Source of the DNA: Ectothiorhodospira magna
GTDB lineage: Bacteria; Pseudomonadota; Gammaproteobacteria; Ectothiorhodospirales; Ectothiorhodospiraceae
Direction of reading: 5' to 3'
DNA: 34,887 bases
NCBI RefSeq assembly: GCF_900110965.1
Contig: NZ_FOFO01000027.1
Location: 1 to 34,887, forward strand
Shown in pieces: positions 17,343 to 25,167 of the stretch. Both the position numbers and the translations under genes were made by a program. The notes below the pieces were generated by a model that saw nothing but the letters and a program-made list of their open reading frames with translations, was not told the origin of the DNA and searched no databases. Position 1 is the stretch's first letter, and the number at the start of each line of letters is the position of its first letter.

Positions 17343-17468
17343 ATGGCCATTGCCGTCTGCTATAACGGGCAGCTGTGGCGATATCTTTTAACCCAAACCG
17401 ACACAGGAGAACGCGACCAGGGCCGCGTGATCGTGCCAGGCACGATGCGCCATCCCTCCCCGCCCTGA
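17343..17468 (+). CDS. Possible 41-residue leader peptide ORF before topA
   Basis: An ATG 18 bases after the smg stop opens a 41-codon frame (MAIAVCYNGQLWRYLLTQTD at the start) whose TGA falls exactly in the loop of the hairpin just before topA. No strong ribosome-binding site is present (weak AGAG). No domain is recognised. It may be a truncated gene cut by the hairpin-bearing sequence, a leader peptide or a chance frame. The stop-in-hairpin arrangement echoes ntrX. Confidence 0.25.
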   Translation: MAIAVCYNGQLWRYLLTQTDTGERDQGRVIVPGTMRHPSPP

Positions 17469-17482
17469 AGGACGGGGTTTTT
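17430..17482 (+). terminator. Tandem hairpins abutting the topA start codon
   Basis: A perfect 7-bp stem ATCGTGC/GCACGAT with 3-base loop (17430-17446) is followed by a strong GC stem (17458-17465 with 17470-17477, loop TGAA, one mismatch) and TTTTT (17478-17482). The second has the form of an intrinsic terminator, yet it ends only eight bases before the topA ATG. Its sequence also matches the terminal hairpin of the noncoding elements upstream of trkA and smg (stem, TGAA loop, then GGGTTT and CGCG/TGCG). It may therefore be an IS200/IS605-type end remnant acting as terminator or attenuator. Confidence 0.55.
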
Positions 17483-17490
17483 CGCGCAAA

Positions 17491-19953
17491 ATGATGAGCA
17501 AAAACCTGGTCATCGTCGAGTCCCCCGCCAAGGCCAAGACCATCAAGAAGTACCTCGGCAAAGATTTTGAGGTACTGGCTTCCTATGGCCATGTGCGTGA
17601 TTTGGTGCCCAAAGAGGGTGCGGTAGACCCGGACCGTAATTTTCACATGCACTATCAGGTGATTGATCGCAACGAGAAGCATGTGGAGAGTATCGCCCGT
17701 GCCCTGAAACAGGCCGATCGCCTGATTCTGGCCACCGACCCGGATCGGGAAGGGGAAGCCATCTCCTGGCATCTGTACGAACTGCTGCGGGAACGGGGCT
17801 TGCTGGATCAAAAAACCACCGAGCGGGTGGTCTTCCATGAAATCACCCAGCGGGCCGTGCGGGAGGCCATCGACCATCCCCGTGGACTGTCCAATGACCT
17901 GATCAATGCCCAGCAGGCCCGCCGCGCCCTGGACTACCTGGTGGGCTTTAATCTGTCTCCCCTGTTGTGGAAAAAAATCAAGCGCGGCCTGTCCGCTGGT
18001 CGGGTACAAAGCCCGGCCCTGCGCATGATTGTGGAGCGGGAAGAGGAGATCGAACGGTTCGTCAGCCGGGAATACTGGACCCTGGATGCCCTGGTGGCCA
18101 AGGATGAAAGTCCTTTTACCGGTCGCCTGCAGATTTACAATGGCCGCAAGCTGGAACAGTTCGACATCAACAACGAGGCCGACGCCGATCAGGCGCGCCA
18201 AACCCTGCTGGCCGCCGCCCAGGGCAGGCTGCGGGTGGCCAAGGTGGAAAAGAAACAGCGGCGCCGCAATCCGGCACCGCCGTTCACCACCTCCACCCTG
18301 CAGCAGGAAGCGGTGCGCAAGCTGGGCTTTTCCGCCAGTCGCGCCATGCGGGTGGCGCAGCAACTCTACGAAGGGATCGATCTGGGGTCGGGGCCCACCG
18401 GCCTGATCACCTACATGCGAACCGACTCCTTCACCCTGGCCCATGAGGCGGTGGAGGAAATTCGCGGTCTGATTGCCCAGCGTTATGGCCGCGACAAGGT
18501 GCCAGAGACGCCGCGCCAATACAAAACCAAGTCCAAGAATGCCCAGGAGGCCCACGAGGCCATCCGTCCCACCTCGGCGTTGCGCTTGCCCGAGGCGGTC
18601 AAGGCCCATCTGACCGTCGATCAGTTCAAGCTCTATGACCTGATCTGGAAACGCACCGTGGCCTGCCAGATGATCCATGCCACCCTGGATACCGTGGCCG
18701 CCGACCTGGAAGCAGGCGGTCCTGATCACGTCTTTCGTGCCACTGGCTCCTCCGTGCGTGACCCCGGTTTCATGGCGGTCTACCGGGAGGATCAGGACGA
18801 CACCCCGGTGGAAAATGATGAACGTCTGTTGCCGGAACTTGAAGAAGGGGAGTCGGTGACTCTCCATGATGTACGGGCAGACCAGCATTTCACCGAGCCA
18901 CCGCCCCGATATTCAGAAGCCAGTCTGGTCAAGGCCCTGGAAGAGCACGGTATTGGCCGGCCTTCCACCTATGCGTCCATCATCAGCACCCTGATGCAGC
19001 GGGAATATGCAGAACTGGTGAACCGGCGCTTTGTGCCTACGGATATCGGTCGCATCGTCAATACCTTCCTGACCCAGCATTTCACCCAATATGTAGACTA
19101 CGATTTCACCGCCCGTCTGGAAGATGAACTGGACGAAATCTCCCGGGGGGAAAAAGACTGGATTCCGGTGATGGAAGGCTTCTGGCGCCGCTTCCATGAA
19201 CAGGTGAAGGAAAAGGACGCCTCGGTCAGCCGTGAGGAAGCTGTACAGGCCCGGGAAATCGGCACCGATCCCCAGTCGGGGCGGCCCGTTTCCGTGCGTA
19301 TGGGACGCTACGGTCCCTTCGTCCAGATCGGCACCAAGGAAGACGAGGAAAAGCCCCGTTTTGCCGGCCTGCGACCTGGTCAGAAAATGGACAGCATCAC
19401 CCTGGAGGAAGCGCTGGTGTTGTTCCAGTTGCCCCGGGAACTGGGGGAGACCCCGGAAGGGGAGCCGGTGAGCGTGAACATTGGTCGCTTCGGACCTTAT
19501 GTAAAATTCGGCAGCCGTTATGCCTCCCTGAAAAAGGAAGACGACCCTTACAGCATCCAGCTGCCCCGGGCTTTGGAACTGGTGGCAGAAAAAAAGGAAA
19601 TCGATGCCAACCGGTTCATTCAGGTGTTCGAGGAAGCTGGCATCCAGGTGCTCAATGGCCGCTATGGTCCCTACATCACCGACGGGAGCAAGAATGCCCG
19701 TATTCCCAAGGACGAAGACCCCAAGGCGCTGACCCTAGAGCAATGCCGCACCCTGCTGGCTGCGGCACCAGAGAAAAAGAGCCGGGGAACCCGCAAGGGC
19801 GGATCAAAAAAGAAGGCCACCACCAAGACCTCATCCGGGGACAAGGCCAAAGCCGGCAAAAAAGCCGCAGCAGGTAAAAGTCAGGCCACCGGCACCGCGG
19901 GCGCCCCCAGGACGGGCACCCGTTCCCGTAAGGCCACCAGCAACCCCCATTGA
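17491..19953 (+). CDS. topA: DNA topoisomerase I TopA
   Basis: The 820-residue type IA topoisomerase relaxes negative supercoils. The TOPRIM domain shows LVIVESPAKAKTIKKYLG and DPDREGEAISWHL. The catalytic tyrosine is about Tyr308 in GLITYMRTDSF. Beyond about residue 590 there are Toprim_Crpt C-terminal repeats (MGRYGPFVQIG, IGRFGPYVKFG, NGRYGPYITDG) instead of the Cys4 zinc ribbons of E. coli TopA. A Lys/Ala-rich tail (KKKATTKTSSGDKAKAGKKA) ends the protein and probably binds DNA. Either of two adjacent ATG codons (17491, 17494) could start it. No clear Shine-Dalgarno is visible because a hairpin occupies the leader. tsaC follows after 10 bp. Confidence 0.97.
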   Translation: MMSKNLVIVESPAKAKTIKKYLGKDFEVLASYGHVRDLVPKEGAVDPDRNFHMHYQVIDRNEKHVESIARALKQADRLILATDPDREGEAISWHLYELLRERGLLDQKTTERVVFHEITQRAVREAIDHPRGLSNDLINAQQARRALDYLVGFNLSPLLWKKIKRGLSAGRVQSPALRMIVEREEEIERFVSREYWTLDALVAKDESPFTGRLQIYNGRKLEQFDINNEADADQARQTLLAAAQGRLRVAKVEKKQRRRNPAPPFTTSTLQQEAVRKLGFSASRAMRVAQQLYEGIDLGSGPTGLITYMRTDSFTLAHEAVEEIRGLIAQRYGRDKVPETPRQYKTKSKNAQEAHEAIRPTSALRLPEAVKAHLTVDQFKLYDLIWKRTVACQMIHATLDTVAADLEAGGPDHVFRATGSSVRDPGFMAVYREDQDDTPVENDERLLPELEEGESVTLHDVRADQHFTEPPPRYSEASLVKALEEHGIGRPSTYASIISTLMQREYAELVNRRFVPTDIGRIVNTFLTQHFTQYVDYDFTARLEDELDEISRGEKDWIPVMEGFWRRFHEQVKEKDASVSREEAVQAREIGTDPQSGRPVSVRMGRYGPFVQIGTKEDEEKPRFAGLRPGQKMDSITLEEALVLFQLPRELGETPEGEPVSVNIGRFGPYVKFGSRYASLKKEDDPYSIQLPRALELVAEKKEIDANRFIQVFEEAGIQVLNGRYGPYITDGSKNARIPKDEDPKALTLEQCRTLLAAAPEKKSRGTRKGGSKKKATTKTSSGDKAKAGKKAAAGKSQATGTAGAPRTGTRSRKATSNPH

Positions 19954-19963
19954 TCCCCTTGCC

Positions 19964-20527
19964 ATGGCCCAACGACTGACGGACCCTGCCGATGCCGCCG
20001 CCCTTGTCCGCAAGGGTGGGGTGATTGCCTACCCCACCGAGGCCGTATTCGGCCTGGGTTGTGATCCCCGTGACGAAACGGCGGTCCACCGGCTGCTGCA
20101 TATCAAGCAACGGCGCCCCGATCAGGGATTGATCCTCATCGGCGCAGACTTGACCCAGCTTGCTCCGTTCCTGCTGCCGGTGGACGAGCGGTTGCAGGAA
20201 CAGGCCATGACCACCTGGCCCGGCCCCTGCACCTGGCTGTGGCCGGCCCAACCAGATACACCCCGCTGGCTCACCGGTATCCATGACACCCTGGCGGTTC
20301 GGGTGACCGATCATCCTCTGGCGGCGGCCCTGTGTCGGGCCGCCGGTATGGCCCTGGTTTCCACCAGTGCCAATCTATCGGGTCATCCTCCGGGCCGCTC
20401 TGCCGACGCCGTGGATGCTGCCCTGGGTGAATGGCTGGACGGTATCCTGGAAGGGGCCACCGGGGGGCGGGAAAACCCCAGCCAGATCCGTGACCTGCAG
20501 ACTGGCCGGCAGATCCGGAGCAGTTAA
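19964..20527 (+). CDS. tsaC: Threonylcarbamoyl-AMP synthase TsaC (YrdC/Sua5 family)
   Basis: The 187-residue protein makes threonylcarbamoyl-AMP from Thr, bicarbonate and ATP for the t6A modification of tRNAs reading ANN codons. The YrdC signature is complete: RKGGVIAYPTEAVFGLGCDP near the N-terminus, KQRRPDQGLILIGADL, and the STSANLSGHPPGRSADAV block. Length fits the short TsaC type rather than Sua5. It follows topA by 10 bp and is likely co-transcribed with it, as in the conserved dprA-smg-topA/yrdD-yrdC region. Confidence 0.95.
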   Translation: MAQRLTDPADAAALVRKGGVIAYPTEAVFGLGCDPRDETAVHRLLHIKQRRPDQGLILIGADLTQLAPFLLPVDERLQEQAMTTWPGPCTWLWPAQPDTPRWLTGIHDTLAVRVTDHPLAAALCRAAGMALVSTSANLSGHPPGRSADAVDAALGEWLDGILEGATGGRENPSQIRDLQTGRQIRSS

Positions 20528-20568
20528 AGGGAGCAGCACCGCTGATGCCTGTATTTGAGGATTGATCC

Positions 20569-21504
20569 ATGCGGATCCTGATTGCCGAAGACGATCTTAC
20601 CTCACGGACCCTGCTCACCTCTTTGCTGCGAAAGATGGGTCATGAGGTGGTGGAAACCTGTGACGGACAGGCCGCCTGGCAGGCCCTGCAGGCCGATGAT
20701 GCACCACGGATGGCCATTCTGGACTGGATGATGCCGGAGATGGACGGCATCGAGGTGGTCAGCCGGGTCAGGACCATGGCCTCGGAAGCGCCTCTCTACA
20801 TCATCATGTTGACCTGTCGGGATACCAAGATGGACATGATCCATGCCCTGAACAGCGGTGCCGACGACTATCTGGTCAAGCCCTTTGACATCGGCGAGTT
20901 GCGGGCCAGAATCAATGTTGGCGTCCGTATCATCCAGCTCCAGGATGCCCTGCTGCAAAGCCGTGAGGACATGGCCTATCAGGCCAGCCACGACCCCCTC
21001 ACCGGCCTGCCCAACCGACGGGCCATCCTTGCCCATCTGGAGCGGGAACTGGAGCGTCAGGCGCGCAGTGGTGGCACGTTGGCCATTGGCATGTGTGACC
21101 TGGACTGCTTCAAGATCGTCAACGACACCCATGGCCATCAAGCTGGCGATGAGGTGCTATGTGGCATTGCCCACCTGCTGCGGGAAAACCTTCGTGCCTA
21201 TGACGCTGTTGGCCGGCTGGGGGGCGAGGAGTTTCTCATCGTCGCCGCCATGCCCGCCGGCACCGATGCCATGTCCCTGTTCCACAAGCTTTGCGCCCAG
21301 ATTGCCCAAACTCCCGTGGTGACCCGAATCGGAGCCCTGGCCATTACCCTGAGCATCGGTGTCTGTATTGCCACCAAGGACAACACCCTGGATGAATTGC
21401 TGGCCCTGGCGGATGAAGCCCTGTATCAGGCCAAGGCCCAGGGCCGTAACCGGGTGGTTGGCAAGACCTCTGGCACCGGCGTGCTGGATGCGCCAGACCC
21501 TTGA
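20569..21504 (+). CDS. Response regulator with GGDEF domain (diguanylate cyclase)
   Basis: The 311-residue protein has a receiver domain (1-120) with the acidic pair in IAEDD, phospho-acceptor Asp52 in ILDWMMPEMDG and Lys in YLVKPF. A GGDEF domain (about 140-300) begins DPLTGLPNRRAI and has active-site motif GGEEF. An RxxD inhibitory site (RAYD) lies five residues before it, so product inhibition by c-di-GMP is expected. It should convert two GTP to c-di-GMP on phosphorylation, PleD/WspR-style but with a single receiver. GAGG lies eight bases before the start. It directly precedes bchE but with its own spacing, so co-regulation is not shown. No cognate kinase is adjacent. Confidence 0.93.
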   Translation: MRILIAEDDLTSRTLLTSLLRKMGHEVVETCDGQAAWQALQADDAPRMAILDWMMPEMDGIEVVSRVRTMASEAPLYIIMLTCRDTKMDMIHALNSGADDYLVKPFDIGELRARINVGVRIIQLQDALLQSREDMAYQASHDPLTGLPNRRAILAHLERELERQARSGGTLAIGMCDLDCFKIVNDTHGHQAGDEVLCGIAHLLRENLRAYDAVGRLGGEEFLIVAAMPAGTDAMSLFHKLCAQIAQTPVVTRIGALAITLSIGVCIATKDNTLDELLALADEALYQAKAQGRNRVVGKTSGTGVLDAPDP

Positions 21505-21521
21505 CCCAGGGCATGTGAGGC

Positions 21522-21539
21522 TGTCCATCAAGGTTGACA
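21522..21539. promoter_or_regulatory. PpsR/CrtJ-type operator TGT-N12-ACA before bchE
   Basis: TGT (21522-21524) and ACA (21537-21539) are separated by exactly 12 bases. This is the consensus of the PpsR/CrtJ repressor, which shuts photopigment genes under oxygen in purple bacteria. The ACA half lies within the TTGACA -35 box, so binding would block RNA polymerase. Only one perfect site is visible; a weaker partner begins at the TGT just upstream but lacks the ACA half. Confidence 0.6.
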
Positions 21540-21563
21540 GTTCTGAAAATCCACGGGTACGAT
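21534..21563 (+). promoter_or_regulatory. Predicted sigma-70 promoter of bchE
   Basis: A perfect -35 TTGACA (21534-21539) is followed after 18 bases by TACGAT (21558-21563, four of six matches to TATAAT). This places transcription start near 21570, about 85 bases before the bchE ATG. It is the best promoter-like pair seen in the window. Confidence 0.6.
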
Positions 21564-21565
21564 CA

Positions 21566-21591
21566 GGCATTCCGGGGAATATAGGAATGCC
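21566..21591. promoter_or_regulatory. Inverted repeat at the predicted bchE transcription start
   Basis: A perfect 8-bp inverted repeat GGCATTCC (21566-21573) / GGAATGCC (21584-21591), with a 10-base spacer, overlaps the predicted +1. It could be a second operator or a hairpin at the very 5' end of the transcript that protects the mRNA. It lacks a T-run, so it is not a terminator. Confidence 0.5.
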
Positions 21592-21654
21592 CCGCCTGTC
21601 TTGTTCACCTGCGGGAAACCCCGGGGGTGATAAATCCTTTCGCGGGAGCAACGT

Positions 21655-23361
21655 ATGCGAATCCTCTTCGTCCATCCCAATTACCACTCCGGGGGCGCCG
21701 AAATCGCCGGTAAGTGGTCCCCCGCCTGGGTGGCCTATCTGGCCGGCTACCTCAAGTCTCACGGGTACACCGAATACGTCTTCGTCGATGCCATGACCGA
21801 CGACACCCCGGATGAAGATCTGCGCAAGATCTTTGCCGAGGCCCAGCCCGACATCATTGCCTGTACCGCCGTCACCCCCGCCATCTACAAGGCCGAACAG
21901 ACCCTCAAGATCGCCAAGGAAGCCTGCCCCAACGCGGTGACCCTGCTGGGGGGCATCCACGCCACCTTCATGTTCCAGCAGGTGCTCACCGAAGCCCCCT
22001 GGATCGATGCCATCATCCGTGGCGAAGGCGAGGCCGTGGTACTGGAAGTGGTCCGCGCCGTGGACGAGGGCCGCTGGGAATCGGGCCGTCAGGACATCAA
22101 GGGCATCGCCTACATCGAGGACGACAAGGTGGTCGCCACCCCCGCCGCGCCCACCATCCGCGACGTGGACTCCATCATCCCCGACTGGGGTGTGCTGGAC
22201 TGGAAGAAATACATCTACATCCCCATGGGCGTGCCGGTGGCCACCCCCAACATGGCCCGGGGCTGCCCCTTCACCTGCAGCTTCTGCTCCCAGTGGAAGT
22301 TCTGGCGTGACTACCGGGTGCGCGATCCCAAGAAGGTGGTGGACGAGATCGAGATCCTGGTGAAGGAACACGGCGTCGGCTTCTTCATCCTCGCCGACGA
22401 GGAGCCCACCATCAACAAGGCCAAGTTTGTGGAGTTCTGTCAGGAACTCATCGACCGGGACCTGGGCGTGCTCTGGGGCATCAACACCCGCGTGACCGAC
22501 GTCATGCGCGACGAAGACCTGCTGCCCTTCTACCGCAAGGCGGGCCTGATCCACATTTCCCTGGGCACCGAAGCCGCCGCCCAGCTCAACCTGGACATGT
22601 TCGTCAAGGAAACCACCGTGGCCCAGAACAAGCGGGCCATCGAACTGCTGCGCAATGCGGGCATCGTCACCGAGGCCCAGTTCATCGTCGGCCTGGAAAA
22701 CGAAACCGCCGAAACCCTGGAAGAAACCTTCCAGCTGTGCATGGACTGGAACCCGGACATGGCCAACTGGGCCATGTTCACCCCCTGGCCCTTCTCCGAC
22801 CTGTACACGGAGATGAAGGACAAGGTGGAGATCTTCGACTTCGAGAAATACAACTTCGTCACCCCCATCATGAAACCCGCGGCCATGACCCGGGGCGAAC
22901 TGCTGGATCGGGTGATGCACAACTACCGCCGCTTCTACATGAAGAAAGCCTTCCTGGGCTATCCGTGGGAACGCAACCCGCTGCGCCGCAAGTACCTGCT
23001 GGGTTGCCTCAAGGCATTCCTCAAGAGCGCCTTCGAGCGTCGCTTCTACGACCTGGGCAAGGCCGGTTACTGGGGGCCTCAATCCAGAAAGACCGTGGAC
23101 TGGAAGTTCGACACCTCCCGCACCCTGGTCAAGCCCGAACCGCAGCTTGAGGAACAGGTCATCAAGTGGAAGAGCGCGCCGCCCCGCAAGCGGGCCGGTG
23201 CCAAGGGCGCCGCCATGAAAGCCTGCGGTGGTGGCGACGAGCAACTGCCGGAAAACACCAGTACCGCCCAGCAGGTGAAACTCTGCGGCGGCGGGGACCA
23301 GCAGTTGCCCGAGAGCCTGGATGACGCCAAGATCAAGGAGAAGATCAAGGAAAACGCCTGA
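21655..23361 (+). CDS. bchE: Anaerobic Mg-protoporphyrin IX monomethyl ester cyclase BchE
   Basis: The 568-residue radical SAM enzyme forms the isocyclic E ring of bacteriochlorophyll using water-derived oxygen, independent of O2. It opens [20 protein letters not shown], followed by a B12-binding-like Rossmann domain (about 1-150, [10 protein letters not shown]). The radical SAM cluster CxxxCxxC is Cys204, Cys208 and Cys211 in [14 protein letters not shown]. BchE needs SAM, a 4Fe-4S cluster and cobalamin. The C-terminal tail carries a duplicated CGGGD(E/Q)QLPE motif (Cys524 and Cys544, 20 residues apart). An intrinsic terminator follows at 23397. A PpsR/CrtJ-type site overlaps its promoter. 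cobQ downstream fits its cofactor need. This gene marks the organism as an anoxygenic phototroph. Confidence 0.97.
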   Translation: MRILFVHPNYHSGGAEIAGKWSPAWVAYLAGYLKSHGYTEYVFVDAMTDDTPDEDLRKIFAEAQPDIIACTAVTPAIYKAEQTLKIAKEACPNAVTLLGGIHATFMFQQVLTEAPWIDAIIRGEGEAVVLEVVRAVDEGRWESGRQDIKGIAYIEDDKVVATPAAPTIRDVDSIIPDWGVLDWKKYIYIPMGVPVATPNMARGCPFTCSFCSQWKFWRDYRVRDPKKVVDEIEILVKEHGVGFFILADEEPTINKAKFVEFCQELIDRDLGVLWGINTRVTDVMRDEDLLPFYRKAGLIHISLGTEAAAQLNLDMFVKETTVAQNKRAIELLRNAGIVTEAQFIVGLENETAETLEETFQLCMDWNPDMANWAMFTPWPFSDLYTEMKDKVEIFDFEKYNFVTPIMKPAAMTRGELLDRVMHNYRRFYMKKAFLGYPWERNPLRRKYLLGCLKAFLKSAFERRFYDLGKAGYWGPQSRKTVDWKFDTSRTLVKPEPQLEEQVIKWKSAPPRKRAGAKGAAMKACGGGDEQLPENTSTAQQVKLCGGGDQQLPESLDDAKIKEKIKENA

Positions 23362-23396
23362 AGCCGTCTAACGACAGCCAGGGCCGTCATTGACGC

Positions 23397-23420
23397 AAGG
23401 GCACCTTTTCGGGTGCCCTT
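23397..23420 (+). terminator. Intrinsic terminator after bchE
   Basis: A perfect 9-bp stem AAGGGCACC (23397-23405) / GGTGCCCTT (23412-23420) with a 6-base loop TTTTCG lies 35 bases after the bchE stop. The downstream T-run is short (CGTCGTTT), so termination may be partial. It separates bchE transcription from cobQ copy 1. Confidence 0.75.
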
Positions 23421-23440
23421 CGTCGTTTCAGGGCACCGCC

Positions 23441-23470
23441 TTGCCCAGGCCAGATGCCTGCCTGTATCTT
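23441..23470 (+). promoter_or_regulatory. Weak candidate promoter of cobQ copy 1
   Basis: TTGCCC (23441-23446) and TATCTT (23465-23470) are 18 bases apart, each matching four of six consensus positions. They lie between the bchE terminator and the cobQ start. No B12 riboswitch-like box is visible here. Confidence 0.25.
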
Positions 23471-23508
23471 GACCCATCGCCTTGACCATCACTGCTCAGG
23501 TATCCCCC

Positions 23509-25074
23509 GTGATCGAAGACCCCACCGCCCCCATCGACTTCCCCGCCCTGCCCGATCCCGGTCCCCGCAAGGCCCGGGCGCTGATGATCCAGGGCACCAG
23601 TTCCGACGTGGGCAAGAGCCTGCTGGTGGCCGGTCTATGCCGGGCCTATACCCGCCGGGGCTTGACTGTGCGGCCCTTCAAGGCCCAGAACATGAGCAAC
23701 AACGCCGCCGTCACCCGGGACAGCGACCTGCCGCCGGGACCGGACGGACAGATCCCCCCAGGCGAGATTGGCCGCGCCCAGGCCCTGCAGGCCCGGGCCT
23801 GCAAGGTGGCGCCTTCCATCCACATGAATCCGGTGCTGCTCAAGCCCCAGACCCTGATCGGCTCCCAGGTGGTACTGCGGGGGCGGGTGCTGGGCAACTG
23901 CCGGGCCAAGGTCTACCACAAGATGAAGCCCCAATTGCTGCCGGCGGTGATGGACAGCTTCCACCGCACCGCCGCCCAGGCGGATCTGGTGCTGGTGGAA
24001 GGGGCCGGCAGCGGCGCCGAGGTGTACCTGCGCAAGTCCGACATCACCAACATGAAACTGGCCCAACTGGCGGATCTGCCGGTGGTGATCCTGGGGGACA
24101 TCGACCGGGGCGGCGCCCTGGCCGCCATCGTCGGCACCCATGCCCTGTTCAACGAATCCGAGCAGGCCCGGGTGGTGGGCTACATCATCAACAAGTTCCG
24201 GGGGGATCTGTCCCTGTTCGAGCCCGCCTGCGAACTGATGACCCAGCGCACCGGCTGGCCCTCCCTGGGGGTGCTGCGCTGGTTCGAGGGGGCCACCCGC
24301 CTGCCGGCGGAAGACGCCCTGGCCCTGGAACGCCCCGCCGACGGAGAGGGCCGGGGTCTCAACATCGCCGTCCCCCAGCTCTCCCGGGTGGCCAACTTCG
24401 ACGACCTGGACCCGCTGGCGGCGGAACCTGGGGTGAGTGTGGGCTGGGTGAAGCCGGGCAATCCCATCCCCCGGGATACCGACGTGATCATCCTGCCCGG
24501 CTCCAAGGCCACCCGGGCCGACCTGGAAGTGCTGCGACGGGAAGGCTGGGACATCGACATCCTCTCCCATGTCCGCCAGGGTGGCCGGGTGGTGGGCCTG
24601 TGCGCCGGGTTCCAGATGTTGGGCAAGGTGGTACGGGACCCCCGGGGCATCGAGGGTGAACCGGGAGAAACCCCCGGGCTGGGCCTGCTGGACCTGGACA
24701 CGGAGATCGGCGCCGAGAAAACCCTCATTGAACTGGATGCCCGGGACACCCTGAGCGGCTGCCGGGTCACCGGTTACGAGATGCACATGGGGCGCACCCA
24801 CGGCCCCGGCCTGGAACGGCCCTGGCTGATGCTGGACCACGGCAACGGCAGCCCGCGGCCGGAAGGGGCGGTGTCCCTTGATGGCCGGGTCACCGGCGGC
24901 TATGTCCACGGCATCTTCGGGGATGACGGCTTCCGCGCCGCCTGGCTGTCACGGGTGGGCGCCCAGGCGTCCACTCTGGATTACGAAGCACGGGTGGAAG
25001 CAGCCCTGGAAGCCCTGGCGGATCACTGCGAGGAAAACCTGGATCTGGACGCCCTGCTGGCCCTGGCCCGCTAG
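23509..25074 (+). CDS. cobQ: Cobyric acid synthase CobQ/CbiP, copy 1
   Basis: The enzyme (about 521 residues) amidates four side chains of adenosylcobyrinic acid diamide using glutamine and ATP, late in B12 synthesis. The N-terminal synthetase domain has the P-loop GTSSDVGKS and FKAQNMSNNAAVT, and the conserved GDIDRGG at Asp197-Gly202. The C-terminal class I glutamine amidotransferase domain has nucleophile Cys365 (GLCAGFQML) and His467 (YVHGIFGDDGF). A GTG at 23509 with AGG eight bases upstream is preferred; a TTG at 23482 would add nine residues without a ribosome-binding site. All key residues are present, so this is likely the active copy. Placement after bchE fits BchE's cobalamin requirement. 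Confidence 0.95.
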   Translation: MIEDPTAPIDFPALPDPGPRKARALMIQGTSSDVGKSLLVAGLCRAYTRRGLTVRPFKAQNMSNNAAVTRDSDLPPGPDGQIPPGEIGRAQALQARACKVAPSIHMNPVLLKPQTLIGSQVVLRGRVLGNCRAKVYHKMKPQLLPAVMDSFHRTAAQADLVLVEGAGSGAEVYLRKSDITNMKLAQLADLPVVILGDIDRGGALAAIVGTHALFNESEQARVVGYIINKFRGDLSLFEPACELMTQRTGWPSLGVLRWFEGATRLPAEDALALERPADGEGRGLNIAVPQLSRVANFDDLDPLAAEPGVSVGWVKPGNPIPRDTDVIILPGSKATRADLEVLRREGWDIDILSHVRQGGRVVGLCAGFQMLGKVVRDPRGIEGEPGETPGLGLLDLDTEIGAEKTLIELDARDTLSGCRVTGYEMHMGRTHGPGLERPWLMLDHGNGSPRPEGAVSLDGRVTGGYVHGIFGDDGFRAAWLSRVGAQASTLDYEARVEAALEALADHCEENLDLDALLALAR

Positions 25075-25167
25075 ACTTCCCTTGCCCGCCCCGGCATGAT
25101 CGATGGCCGGGATGGTGTTTCGCTGCTTCATGGGTGGGCACGGGCCAATGGATCATCAGGTCGATTT

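Noticed and set aside
21157-23244. 695-codon minus-strand frame opposite bchE
   Set aside because: Antisense shadow created by high third-position GC; low-complexity composition and no motif.
23421-23508. Cobalamin riboswitch before cobQ copy 1
   Set aside because: No B12-box-like sequence or multi-stem layout was visible in this short gap or in 30764-30923.
23635-24909. Long minus-strand frame opposite cobQ copy 1
   Set aside because: Same shadow effect; a similar shadow occurs opposite cobQ copy 2, as expected from homologous genes.
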